A stretch of DNA of 64,000 nucleotides from a virus. The stretch spans positions 1 through 64,000 of the IMG/VR virus record IMGVR_UViG_3300036770_003943; one strand, 5' to 3'. The first letter of the stretch is position 1, and every line of letters begins with the position of its first letter. The position numbers were made by a program, and so were the translations under genes. The notes under the pieces are model-generated. The model was not told the DNA's origin, did no database searches, and was given only the letters and a program-made list of their open reading frames with translations. Below, piece after piece: positions 1 through 7,293 of the stretch.

Positions 1-121
1 CTTTCCATTTACCTTCAAAACTTTTTTCTGTGATTGTTTCAAAAGCATTGTCTGGTGTTAATGCTCCTGGTTTTACGCCTGTCATTGCGAAAGGCTCAAT
101 TGTGTGTCCAACTGTCTTCAT
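1..121 (-). CDS. Peroxiredoxin (AhpC/Prx type), N-terminal part only
   Basis: The minus strand opens at an ATG (119-121) nine bases after an AAGGA ribosome site and runs off the window after 40 residues. The visible start MKTVGHTIEPF, then TGVKPG and AFETITEKSFEGKWK, matches the N-terminus of AhpC-type 2-Cys peroxiredoxins, especially betaproteobacterial ones. Such enzymes reduce hydrogen peroxide and alkyl hydroperoxides in the cytoplasm. The peroxidatic cysteine lies beyond the window, so activity cannot be judged. It has its own sigma70-type promoter. A peroxiredoxin is unusual in a T4-like phage and is probably an auxiliary stress gene. Family call fairly sure, function inferred. Confidence 0.72.
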   Translation of the reverse strand, partial: MKTVGHTIEPFAMTGVKPGALTPDNAFETITEKSFEGKWK

Positions 122-149
122 AGGTCATGTTCCTTATGTTAAAAATATA

Positions 150-177
150 ATTATACATTAGATTCAAAGAAAGTCAA
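150..177 (-). promoter_or_regulatory. Sigma70-type promoter of the peroxiredoxin gene
   Basis: Minus strand: TTGACT at 177-172, 16-base spacer, TATAAT at 155-150, with a TG just before the -10 box. It lies about 30 bases before the ATG and its AAGGA site. Confidence 0.6.
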
Positions 178-180
178 CAC

Positions 181-819
181 TTATTTTACTAATTGGTTGA
201 CAAAATCTAGTAACAATTTATGATGATGGTAGTTATGCCAATGCGGGGCAAGAACTTTTTTGTCATACCAATAGATATCACTTTCGGGATGAGGTCCAAT
301 TAGGCCTATATTATTTTGAATAATAGCCGCTGGATCGCCGTTTTGATACTGTGCTAGATTATGATAATTGCTTCTGTTTGAAAGAAATGTACAACCATCA
401 TAAAAAAACATCGTTTCAGGCTGTTTTAGCCATGTAACAGTGGCTACGGTACTGTAACTTCGCCGAATCTCTGAGTAAGGTCTTTTTATATACTGTACAA
501 CATCTATATTTTCTACTATATCGAAATAATGTTTACCTGCCCAATAGGCTCCCATACATATTCCTAGATAGGCCTTGCCTTTGCTTATTTGATTTTTAAT
601 GACATCCTGCTTTTCGGAAATTATTTTATAAAAACTATCACTATCACCGATACCGCCTGGAAAAGCAATTACATCAAAACGTTTAAAATACCTATCTCTT
701 ATTTGGTTACTGTTAAAACACTCGATATCGTATTCATTGTTTAGTGCTCTTATAATACCGTGTACACACTGTACACTACATTCAGGATGGTTCAGAAAAA
801 CTGCTAGTTTAATTTTCAT
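181..819 (-). CDS. Class I glutamine amidotransferase-like (BPL_N type) protein
   Basis: This 212-residue protein resembles the N-terminal domain family of biotin-protein ligases, which has a class I glutamine amidotransferase fold. Visible motifs are the FPGGIGDS loop (about 53-60), a nucleophile elbow GICMGAYWAG with Cys88, and a C-terminal HPE with His177 and Glu179, so a full Cys-His-Glu triad is present. No synthetase partner domain is fused and the substrate cannot be told. The adjacent gene is a methyltransferase. The start lies seven bases after a GTAAATA late-promoter-like box with no clear Shine-Dalgarno site. Confidence 0.65.
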   Translation of the reverse strand: MKIKLAVFLNHPECSVQCVHGIIRALNNEYDIECFNSNQIRDRYFKRFDVIAFPGGIGDSDSFYKIISEKQDVIKNQISKGKAYLGICMGAYWAGKHYFDIVENIDVVQYIKRPYSEIRRSYSTVATVTWLKQPETMFFYDGCTFLSNRSNYHNLAQYQNGDPAAIIQNNIGLIGPHPESDIYWYDKKVLAPHWHNYHHHKLLLDFVNQLVK

Positions 820-826
820 AATTATA

Positions 827-833
827 TATTTAC
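827..833 (-). promoter_or_regulatory. Late-promoter-like box before the amidotransferase-like gene
   Basis: Minus-strand GTAAATA, a variant of the T4 late motif TATAAATA, followed by TATAATT and then the ATG at 819. There is no ribosome site between box and start. Confidence 0.4.
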
Positions 834-891
834 TAATTCTAAACCAGAATTCTGGGTAAATAGTTCAACAAGAATCTATTATGCCATTATC

Positions 892-919
892 TATAGCAGT
901 GTAAATATAGCAGTGTAAA
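892..919. repeat. Two-copy 14-base tandem repeat
   Basis: TATAGCAGTGTAAA occurs twice head to tail (892-905, 906-919) in the 111-base gap between the methyltransferase and amidotransferase-like genes. A 12-base perfect palindrome, CCAGAATTCTGG, lies at 844-855. No function can be assigned. Confidence 0.6.
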
Positions 920-930
920 CTAGCAAGAAA

Positions 931-1551
931 TTACCTAACTTTCCACAATGTCATACATTTGTCTTTGCGATTATAATAGTTAAATTCATCAATTAATTCA
1001 AATTGCGTTGATAGTAACTTTCTAATATCAAGTCCATCGTCTACCCATTGAACCTGATTGAACCTATCTGAACCGATGGGCACAAAACGTATCGGTTCAT
1101 TAACTACAACCAATTGGCCGTCGGGCTTGAGTAGTTTTTTAATAAACTTAATATCATCCTTAGGATGTTCGCTGTGTTGAAGCACAAGACTAGCAATGGC
1201 TAAATCAAATCGAACATCTTGCTCAAAAGGTTCATTCTTTTTATAATGATAAGGAGAAAAATCTATATTATCAATATACTTAACCGCACAGGATAGCATA
1301 CCGTCACTTATGTCCATGCCCATTACTTTACAGTTAGTTTTTTCAAGTAATTTTTTACTTACTCTTCCAACTCCGCACCCAAAGTCTAAAACCATACTTT
1401 CGCTGCTGACTAGTTCTTGGTCAATAAGCCAATTAACAAAAAAGTTAGTTTCTTCTTCGAACTTGTTTGGATTACGCTTATCTGGCGTAAGGCATATGGC
1501 TTTAGCATGTTCAATACTTTGCGGATTAAATACATTAACATAATAAGACAT
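931..1551 (-). CDS. Class I SAM-dependent methyltransferase
   Basis: This 206-residue protein is a stand-alone Rossmann-fold methyltransferase of the UbiE/small-molecule type. Motif I (VLDFGCGVGRVSKKL, about 54-68) and the acidic end of strand 2 (VMGMDIS, about 75-81) form the SAM site. A SLVLQHS motif follows strand 4, and the YNRKDKCMTLWKVR C-terminus is typical of the fold. The acceptor substrate is unknown: small molecule, glycan or protein are all possible. It overlaps the upstream gene boundary as TAATAATG, so the two genes are probably co-translated. Confidence 0.75.
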   Translation of the reverse strand: MSYYVNVFNPQSIEHAKAICLTPDKRNPNKFEEETNFFVNWLIDQELVSSESMVLDFGCGVGRVSKKLLEKTNCKVMGMDISDGMLSCAVKYIDNIDFSPYHYKKNEPFEQDVRFDLAIASLVLQHSEHPKDDIKFIKKLLKPDGQLVVVNEPIRFVPIGSDRFNQVQWVDDGLDIRKLLSTQFELIDEFNYYNRKDKCMTLWKVR

Positions 1552-1553
1552 TA

Positions 1554-2471
1554 TTATCCACCAAAAGGAATAAATTCTAATCCAGTTGATTGAATTCCTA
1601 CTAGATCAATGTCATTCAATAGCTCAGGTCGTTTAGCAGCAACAAGTAAAACATCAGCTTGACTGTAACCATATTTTTCAATAGTTTCAACTATTTCAGC
1701 TACCTGTTGAGCTGTGGCCTGTACACCAAATGTATTTTTCCATACTTGTTTGGCAAATGTTTCATTGCTTACTCCACCTGCGTCGTTTTTGTATTCATCG
1801 CTGGTTAAAATTTTAGCAGCAATTTCTTTATCAGTCCAGCCAAGTGTTTCTGCTAAAAATAATCCTGCGCCAATATAAGCTGGTGTTACATCTGTTTTAC
1901 CTACGGCTGCTGACATCATGGCATAAATTTTTCCGGCTGTGCCGCCATTATCAATATCAAATGCTAGATGTTTATCTTGAAATTTAAGTCGTTCTACATC
2001 GTGTAGAGAAAATTCAATTATTGATGATAATGTGCTGGTTATCGCCAAATTACCGTCATTGTAAATAATATTAAATTTATTTTTAGTATCGTTAAAAGTG
2101 TAAGTGTCAACGGCACTGGTTCCAGTTACATCAACTAAAATATCAATAATGCCATCGCCAATTCTTCCTAGGCCAGCCTGTGAAAATGTAGCGATTTTAC
2201 CTTGTAATCCTACTGTGTTAACAGTAAGCAGCAAATCATTATCAGGACTTAGGCCGCCAAGAGTAGTCCCAGGAATAGTCACTGTATTTCCTGGTATGTA
2301 GCCAGTGCCTAGATTTTCACTGTCTAATGACACATTATAGTAGCCATTTGTTTTGACTACATCAAATTTAGCGCCGTCGCCTGGCTCACTAGTTCCGTTT
2401 AGTCCGGTAACATTTTGATAACTGACGTTAACTGGTTTATCTTTAATACTAATGCTAGTAGTTATTGGCAT
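1554..2471 (-). CDS. DUF4214-like secreted/surface-type protein
   Basis: This 305-residue protein has a Gly/Asn/Asp-rich beta-type N-terminal half (about 1-150). Its C-terminal half (about 155-265) follows the DUF4214 pattern: VERLKFQDKHLAFDIDNGG, a GKIYAMMSAAVGKT helix, LAETLGWTDKEIAAKIL, SDEYKN and FAKQVWKNTFG. DUF4214 is usually found in large type I-secreted or S-layer-associated proteins of Proteobacteria. No signal peptide is visible. In a virion it could be a fibre or decoration protein, or it may be a captured host surface module. A strong AAAGGA site precedes the ATG and an inverted repeat lies upstream. Confidence 0.6.
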   Translation of the reverse strand: MPITTSISIKDKPVNVSYQNVTGLNGTSEPGDGAKFDVVKTNGYYNVSLDSENLGTGYIPGNTVTIPGTTLGGLSPDNDLLLTVNTVGLQGKIATFSQAGLGRIGDGIIDILVDVTGTSAVDTYTFNDTKNKFNIIYNDGNLAITSTLSSIIEFSLHDVERLKFQDKHLAFDIDNGGTAGKIYAMMSAAVGKTDVTPAYIGAGLFLAETLGWTDKEIAAKILTSDEYKNDAGGVSNETFAKQVWKNTFGVQATAQQVAEIVETIEKYGYSQADVLLVAAKRPELLNDIDLVGIQSTGLEFIPFGG

Positions 2472-2485
2472 TCTGTTTCCTTTAA

Positions 2486-2512
2486 GTTTACATATAATTA
2501 TGCGATGTAAAC
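2486..2512. promoter_or_regulatory. Inverted repeat upstream of the DUF4214-like gene
   Basis: Perfect 8-base inverted repeat GTTTACAT/ATGTAAAC with an 11-base centre that holds a TATAAT-like stretch on the minus strand. Its size and position fit an operator over a -10 region, but no binding protein is known. Confidence 0.35.
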
Positions 2513-2557
2513 AGTTTTTTTGAGCAATTTTCTATCGTTATCAAGCGAATTGGCAAA

Positions 2558-3304
2558 CTAACTCATTGCTATGTCGAACATCCAACTGTCCCAAACATTA
2601 TTTTTAATATAATCAAAGGGCATATAAAAGTAACCTTTTTCTCCCCAGTCCTCACCAAAGCTATTTCTAATTATTAACTTTTTTTGATCTAGATCATAAC
2701 CAACCACTGTGACTGCATGGCCGCCGATAATTTGTTCGTAAGCCTGGGGTAAGGGTAATTCATACTTACCGGGCAGCTCTAAATCATAAAAGCTATTATA
2801 TACACTCATGCTAATAACCACTGGATATTCCAAGTTGACAGCATAGAGTATATCGTCTAAATTTTTAACTCTATAATATTTGTTTATCATACGAGTTCGA
2901 GCATCCATGTAGCTATCTAGACTAGGTGCCTCACTAAATTTATAGGTTATGTAGGGCCAAATTGATTCAGCACATACACCAAAGTGATTTACACTTTTAA
3001 TACCATATCTTACATAGGTTCCAGCATCTTCATCAACCATATTATCATAGGCTCTAGCATTATAGTAAACAAATAATCGACTCAGGTCAACAAATCTATC
3101 CTTGAATAGTCGGTTGACCATGAGTTCAAAAGCTCCTACGACAGCTTGCCCAACACAACTGCCAAGATGCAATTGATCTTCTATCGGACTACACCAATCT
3201 CTGAGATCAACTTTATTTTTTATTTTTGTTTGATCGAATCGACACACTAGGTCTCTATTATCTGGTCTGTCCGGTCTTACTGTAAAAGTTGATCTAGAGA
3301 TCAT
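2558..3304 (-). CDS. C1A papain-family cysteine protease
   Basis: This 248-residue protein has the complete papain-family catalytic set: oxyanion Gln44 and nucleophile Cys50 (DQLHLGSCVGQA), His196 (GGHAVTVVGYD) and Asn214 (IIRNSFGEDWGEKGYFYMP). There is no signal peptide and no long inhibitory propeptide, so it should act in the cytoplasm or ride in the virion. It sits in a run of structural genes two bases from the next gene. Virion maturation, cleavage of a surface protein, or attack on a host target are all possible. Family assignment is firm; the target is unknown. Confidence 0.85.
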   Translation of the reverse strand: MISRSTFTVRPDRPDNRDLVCRFDQTKIKNKVDLRDWCSPIEDQLHLGSCVGQAVVGAFELMVNRLFKDRFVDLSRLFVYYNARAYDNMVDEDAGTYVRYGIKSVNHFGVCAESIWPYITYKFSEAPSLDSYMDARTRMINKYYRVKNLDDILYAVNLEYPVVISMSVYNSFYDLELPGKYELPLPQAYEQIIGGHAVTVVGYDLDQKKLIIRNSFGEDWGEKGYFYMPFDYIKNNVWDSWMFDIAMS

Positions 3305-3305
3305 A

Positions 3306-4001
3306 TCACATTATTGTTGGATCTCGTAACATCGGTGTAGGCGACGGTGTTGGCATGCTAGTAAATCTATTGGGAAACTGTTGTATGATCCTATCAGCAA
3401 ATAATGTACTAAATTCAGAAATGAATTCATTTAATTTGTTTGTAGACAATGTGATTTCTGTAGCATTCTTAGCTTTCCTTGCCTTTACTTGTCCAATAAT
3501 ACCGTCTGCCAGTTTTGCTAACAAGTCTCGTGTAGGTTGCCATTGGTATTGCTGATTAAAGGTATTCAATGACGTAGCTAATTCATTTAACACTGTATTC
3601 ATTTTAGTTTGACTATATGCTGCGTCTGTACCTGTTTTTACAGCATGGACTAGTAATGCGGTAAGCACAGGAATACTACGCATGGCTAGATTAATTCGTT
3701 CTCCGAATTCACTGTTGTAAAAAGGCTTGGTCATATTGCCCAATCTATCTACGTCAGAGTAAATAGCTTCAAAATTATTGACTAAACTGTCTTCGGTACC
3801 ATCTACACTCATTATCATACCATTTAATTTATTAGCCAAGTTGTCAAAGTAGTTTGAAACATTTGATCTAAAAGTTAATTCATCGAAAGTTTCGTTAGTA
3901 GGTATCCTACTACGCCTGCGTTCTAAGCTAGATTTGATTTGATTGGCTAGCGGATGATCAAAATGTTCTTCTACTATGGTGTGAGTAATCTTTTTATACA
4001 C
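3306..4001 (-). CDS. Unknown protein with the MYK-ITHTIVEEHFD N-terminal tag
   Basis: This 231-residue protein is mostly helical with polar, coiled-coil-like segments. Its first 16 residues (MYKKITHTIVEEHFDH) are nearly identical to the start of the next upstream gene, after which the two diverge completely. A low-complexity proline/threonine tail (PTPSPTP) ends the protein. The shared N-terminus suggests a sorting or packaging signal, for example for head incorporation before proteolysis; this is inferred from the repeat alone. A GGAG-type ribosome site precedes the ATG. Confidence 0.6.
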   Translation of the reverse strand: MYKKITHTIVEEHFDHPLANQIKSSLERRRSRIPTNETFDELTFRSNVSNYFDNLANKLNGMIMSVDGTEDSLVNNFEAIYSDVDRLGNMTKPFYNSEFGERINLAMRSIPVLTALLVHAVKTGTDAAYSQTKMNTVLNELATSLNTFNQQYQWQPTRDLLAKLADGIIGQVKARKAKNATEITLSTNKLNEFISEFSTLFADRIIQQFPNRFTSMPTPSPTPMLRDPTIM

Positions 4002-4010
4002 AATTTTCTC

Positions 4011-4274
4011 CTAAGGTTTGCTTACGTATTCGTCGCAAATATAAGTTGGTCTTACCAATGCGTCCCATCTAACACACATGCTAGTTTCTGGATTATAGGC
4101 TAAACAATTGGCACAACTACTTTCTCCGCTGGCTAACACGTAGCTTTGTGGTAATTTATACGGTATGACAGATCCGTCGTCGTAATACCTTTGCGGGTAG
4201 TGCCAGCTTGTTTTAGAGTTGGGAGGATTGTCAAAATGCTCCTCTACAATGGTATGTGTTATGCGCTTATACAT
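4011..4274 (-). CDS. Small Cys-containing protein with the same N-terminal tag
   Basis: The protein is 87 residues when started at the ATG at 4274, which overlaps the upstream stop as TAATG. That start also aligns its N-terminus (MYKRITHTIVEEHFDN) with the neighbouring 231-residue protein. Upstream in-frame TTG and GTG codons are less likely. The rest contains ESSCANCLAYNPETSMC and a later YICDEY, four cysteines that could bind a metal. Not otherwise recognised. Confidence 0.6.
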   Translation of the reverse strand: MYKRITHTIVEEHFDNPPNSKTSWHYPQRYYDDGSVIPYKLPQSYVLASGESSCANCLAYNPETSMCVRWDALVRPTYICDEYVSKP

Positions 4275-4900
4275 TACATTATCCACCAATTACTGTTACG
4301 ATATACCACCTGCACACTTTGGTATGGTGTACTAATTACGTAATTGATCTTGTTATCTATTTTTTCTCCCACCTGCGGTTGAATGGTAATTTTGCCCGAA
4401 CCTTGCCCATATTCATCTTTGATAATATAAACACGCCCATCTACTGCTGTGGGCAATGTTATAGTGATATTGCTAATACTGCTAACACCAATATATTCGT
4501 CTGTTAATGTAGCAGTATAGTTGGTTGTAGTTCCGTAGACATTTATAAGATCTGCTCCGTAACTACTGATAGTAATGTCACCTGTGCCACCGCTTATGCT
4601 GATGCCTGCTCCAGCTGTTAGGCTTAGAACGCCTGTGTTTTTTATGGTAAAAGATGTAGCAGGCCCATCACTTACCAATGACAGTACGCTGATGCCAACA
4701 TCAGCTGTGGGTGTAACACTGGTAACAACTCTGTCGCCGTTGTCAAATAATTCATTGGCTTCTACTGTGTTAAATGTGACATCGGCTGTGGGGCTGAGAT
4801 CCTGATTTAGGCTGATCACTCCATTGGTAACAGTGATATAATTACCAACTTGAACTACACCTAGTTCTGTTTCTGATGTCAATGGTGCTAGATATGACAT
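4274..4900 (-). CDS. Fibre-like virion protein
   Basis: This 208-residue, Gly/Thr/Ile-rich protein has phage fibre composition. It has short beta repeats (about 20-125), including GAGISISGGTGDITI, and a C-terminal domain (about 140-208) with ITITLPTAVDGRVYIIKDE and a YQSVQVVYRNSNWWIM end. The same end domain closes the adjacent collagen-like protein ([16 protein letters not shown]), so the two probably share an attachment or trimerisation tip. AAGGAATTAATT precedes the ATG. A tail fibre or whisker role is inferred from composition and neighbourhood. Confidence 0.6.
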   Translation of the reverse strand: MSYLAPLTSETELGVVQVGNYITVTNGVISLNQDLSPTADVTFNTVEANELFDNGDRVVTSVTPTADVGISVLSLVSDGPATSFTIKNTGVLSLTAGAGISISGGTGDITISSYGADLINVYGTTTNYTATLTDEYIGVSSISNITITLPTAVDGRVYIIKDEYGQGSGKITIQPQVGEKIDNKINYVISTPYQSVQVVYRNSNWWIM

Positions 4901-4910
4901 AATTAATTCC

Positions 4911-5543
4911 TTATACTATAAACCAATTGCCATCGCGGCAAAATAAATGAACACTTTGCCACGGCACTTCCATGACGTATTCTGACTCACCATCAATGGT
5001 ACTTCCGTCACTGGCGGTAACAGTTACTTTACGATTGCCGATAGGCGGGCCCATTTCAACCTTTACAATAATTTGATGACTATCTGGGCAATCTGAGGGA
5101 AGAGTGATAGTAACCGGTCCAGAACTATTAATGCCAATATAACAATCATTGTCATCAGCAGTGTAGTCTTGTGTAACCAAAATTGCTTCGCAGTGGTAAT
5201 CACAGTCTCCAGGCGGTCCAGGAGGGCCAGCTGGTCCTGTGTCACCTTGAGGACCTTGTTCTCCAGGCGGTCCTGGCGGTCCTTCAGGTCCTTGAATGCC
5301 TTGTTCTCCAGGAGGTCCAGGCGGACCAGGAGGTCCAGGAGGTCCGGGTGGACAGTCGCAGTTTTTCTCTTGGTTTTGATTAATGATGACGGTATCATTA
5401 CCTGCTCCAGTGTCAATGTCAATTCTTGCGCCTGCTAGAACTCTTTGAGCCTGTTGAACAAGTTCAGGATTAGGTCTTTCTCCAGATGTTAATTTTAAAA
5501 GAGCTTCGTTGAGTTCAACTAGTCTTCTTTCCATGGGCGTCAT
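4911..5543 (-). CDS. Collagen-like repeat virion protein
   Basis: The protein is 210 residues from the ATG at 5543, six bases after GGAG; an upstream in-frame TTG at 5555 is less likely. An N-terminal helix (1-35) is followed by about 15 uninterrupted Gly-X-Y triplets (about 67-112, many Gly-Pro-Pro). The triplets are flanked by CDCPP and GDCDYHC cysteines, which could covalently lock a triple helix. A C-terminal beta domain resembles that of the neighbouring fibre-like protein. Such proteins form trimeric stalks in phage tails and head fibrils. The exact virion position is unknown. Confidence 0.75.
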   Translation of the reverse strand: MTPMERRLVELNEALLKLTSGERPNPELVQQAQRVLAGARIDIDTGAGNDTVIINQNQEKNCDCPPGPPGPPGPPGPPGEQGIQGPEGPPGPPGEQGPQGDTGPAGPPGPPGDCDYHCEAILVTQDYTADDNDCYIGINSSGPVTITLPSDCPDSHQIIVKVEMGPPIGNRKVTVTASDGSTIDGESEYVMEVPWQSVHLFCRDGNWFIV

Positions 5544-5553
5544 AGCAGTCTCC

Positions 5554-5583
5554 AAAAAGCAGCAGCCTCGTGAGCCGCTGCCT
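5554..5583 (-). terminator. Probable terminator after the coiled-coil gene
   Basis: On the minus strand GCAGCGGCTC and GAGGCTGCTGC form a GC-rich hairpin followed by TTTTT, between the gene ending at 5607 and the collagen-like gene. Pairing is imperfect. Confidence 0.5.
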
Positions 5584-5606
5584 TGTTTAAGTTAATTTTG
5601 GTTAAA

Positions 5607-6212
5607 TTAACCTACGTTATTGCTGGTTGCACGTTGGCCAACACCTAATTGTGTGCCAAAGTTGACCATACTATTGCGTGTGTCATTTAACTGACTGCCA
5701 AATGCCTGTAGTTGGCTTTGTAGTGAAGCAACTTGGCTTTGACCAGCAAAGTCTCTCCAATAACGACGTCCCCAACGTTCTTCTACCAGTTCGCTGTTGC
5801 GTTCTACTAGAGCACGATTTAGATCGTTGTACTTGAGATCATTGATCAGAGCACGTGTCTTCTCACCGTCTGCGTCAATCTTGTCGCTGACATAGGTCGT
5901 CTGCTTTTGCATTTCAACTTGATTTCTCAGTGCGTTGATTTCACTGTCCTTGGCTGCTGTGGCAAATCCTGCTACCATTTGTTGTTGCTGTGCTATAACC
6001 TGAGCACGAAGGTCCATGGTGTCACGTCCCACTGTAAACAAACGATCAGCAATGCTCATTTGATGATTATTAAGCGCCGATGTTAGTGTATCTGTGTTAC
6101 TACTAGTTGATGTTATAACATCATGAGCATTTTTATTGGCTTCTAATTGAATTTCAGATGCCTGTTTTTGTTGCTCAAAACGGATATCATTTAATTGGTC
6201 TTCTACTGCCAT
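5607..6212 (-). CDS. Coiled-coil protein of unknown function
   Basis: This 201-residue protein is almost entirely helical and rich in Gln, Asn and Ala, with heptad-like stretches (about 1-125) and a Gln-rich segment IAQQQQMVAGF. The centre carries ELVEERWGRRYWRDF. No signal peptide or membrane segment is visible. It precedes the collagen-like and fibre-like genes in the same direction, so a structural or chaperone role for fibres is possible. TAGGAGAAACAT precedes the ATG. Confidence 0.55.
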   Translation of the reverse strand: MAVEDQLNDIRFEQQKQASEIQLEANKNAHDVITSTSSNTDTLTSALNNHQMSIADRLFTVGRDTMDLRAQVIAQQQQMVAGFATAAKDSEINALRNQVEMQKQTTYVSDKIDADGEKTRALINDLKYNDLNRALVERNSELVEERWGRRYWRDFAGQSQVASLQSQLQAFGSQLNDTRNSMVNFGTQLGVGQRATSNNVG

Positions 6213-6311
6213 ATGTTTCTCCTATTTAAATATGAGATTGAAAGTCTCATAATTACTTACAGAGAAAACTAGTGGACCAATATAACGTTTAGTATTAGTC
6301 CACTCGAAGTA

Positions 6312-6977
6312 TTATCTAGCAGTCAGAGCCAATTGTGTTCTATTACGCACACACATATTTTTCATTACCGCACTGACATGAATCTTTACAGTGCTTTCAC
6401 TTATTTTTAACACCGTGGCAATTTGCTTATTACTGAGTCCGCGATTGGCAATAAGATCAAATACCTGCCGTTGCCTATCAGTCAGATGAATTTCGTTTGT
6501 TTTGTTGGGTCTTATTGTATTACCTGACAAATTTTGTATAATATGCTTTGGCCAATAGGATTTCTGTTCCAACAATGTTGTTATAGACTGTTTACCTTCG
6601 TCGATACCATAATCAGACAGCAATGGAAAAAGTCCGTCAACCCCAGATTTTTGCATCTCTTTGATATCAGATATATGCGTGTCTTTACCCACACCAAGAA
6701 CGACCAAAGGCCTTTTATCAACACTGTTGAATTTGAACAAGGTATCCATCATTAACATAAATTCACTTAAAGAACTGTGTTTTTTTACAAAGGTAGAAGA
6801 GATTGCAATGACATCTATGCCAGATTTCAAATAGCTGTTGAGTTCTTTGAAATTCTCACAGTACTTTACTTTCACTGGCCAATCTTCAAAGTCACTTTCT
6901 TTGACATTGTTTTCATCTAAATACTGTCGATAATTTTCACGAAAAATTACTAACCTGGGTTTTTTGTTTGCTGGCAT
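6312..6977 (-). CDS. LuxR-type transcription regulator with receiver-like N-terminus
   Basis: The protein is 221 residues from the ATG at 6977, seven bases after TAAGGAG; an in-frame ATG 45 bases upstream lacks such a site. The C-terminus (about 160-215) is a LuxR/GerE helix-turn-helix: LTDRQRQVFDLIANRG, LSNKQIATVLKISESTVKIH and VSAVMKNM. The N-terminal 120 residues resemble a degenerate response-regulator receiver without the usual acidic pocket, so control by phosphorylation is doubtful. It may regulate phage or host promoters. It lies beside the tmRNA. Confidence 0.8.
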   Translation of the reverse strand: MPANKKPRLVIFRENYRQYLDENNVKESDFEDWPVKVKYCENFKELNSYLKSGIDVIAISSTFVKKHSSLSEFMLMMDTLFKFNSVDKRPLVVLGVGKDTHISDIKEMQKSGVDGLFPLLSDYGIDEGKQSITTLLEQKSYWPKHIIQNLSGNTIRPNKTNEIHLTDRQRQVFDLIANRGLSNKQIATVLKISESTVKIHVSAVMKNMCVRNRTQLALTAR

Positions 6978-7034
6978 AATTAACTCCTTATTAACAATAC
7001 TTAAAGTGTTTAATACTTTCAACTATCCAAACTT

Positions 7035-7071
7035 AGTATTATTATTAATGAAGTATTATTAGTAGTATTAG
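7035..7071. repeat. AGTATTA-type direct repeats upstream of the LuxR-type gene
   Basis: AGTATTATTA occurs at 7035-7044 and 7052-7061, with a shorter AGTATTA at 7064-7070. A 10-base palindrome ACGATATCGT lies at 7083-7092. The cluster is between the regulator and the tmRNA terminator, so it could be an operator region. Confidence 0.35.
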
Positions 7072-7153
7072 CTTCTATTTTAACGATATCGTAGTAAAAT
7101 GTCTACAAAATTTATATAACTTTAGTAAGTATTTGTAAGCAAGATTGCCAATG

Positions 7154-7176
7154 AAAAAGGGCACCTAAGTGCCCTT
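7154..7176 (-). terminator. Rho-independent terminator of the tmRNA
   Basis: Minus strand: GGGCAC-TTAG-GTGCCC followed by TTTTT. The perfect six-pair stem ends the tmRNA coding piece and faces away from the LuxR-type gene. Confidence 0.85.
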
Positions 7177-7215
7177 GGTAAGTTTGGTAACAAGGTCTTT
7201 CCTACCCCGTCAGGC

Positions 7216-7260
7216 TTAAGCGGCTAGCTTAACTTCCTGATAAAAATAGTCGTCATTTGC
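7216..7260 (-). other. tmRNA tag reading frame (ANDDYFYQEVKLAA)
   Basis: The resume codon GCA (7260-7258) starts a 14-codon frame ending in TAA (7218-7216). The product begins AND, like most tmRNA tags, and ends LAA, the signal read by ClpXP and ClpAP. It is longer than the common 10-residue proteobacterial tags, with a Tyr/Phe-rich middle. Confidence 0.9.
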
Positions 7261-7293
7261 GTCTATTTAGTTTGCTAGGATTACGTCCTTCGC

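Noticed and set aside
844-855. Perfect palindrome CCAGAATTCTGG
   Set aside because: Short, without loop or T tract, and no partner copies seen; too little to call a regulatory site or terminator.
5220-5345. Repeats that could be mistaken for a CRISPR array
   Set aside because: The periodicity is nine bases and encodes Gly-X-Y triplets; there are no spacers or cas genes.
5063-5438. Long overlapping frames over the collagen repeat, including Arg/Ser-rich antisense frames
   Set aside because: They are by-products of the Gly-Pro-Pro codon repeat in other frames. The minus-strand collagen frame has a ribosome site and a conserved C-terminal domain.
6994-7022. TTGAAA-N17-TATTGT as promoter of the LuxR-type gene
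   Set aside because: The predicted transcript would begin inside the AAGGAG ribosome site, so the match is probably chance.
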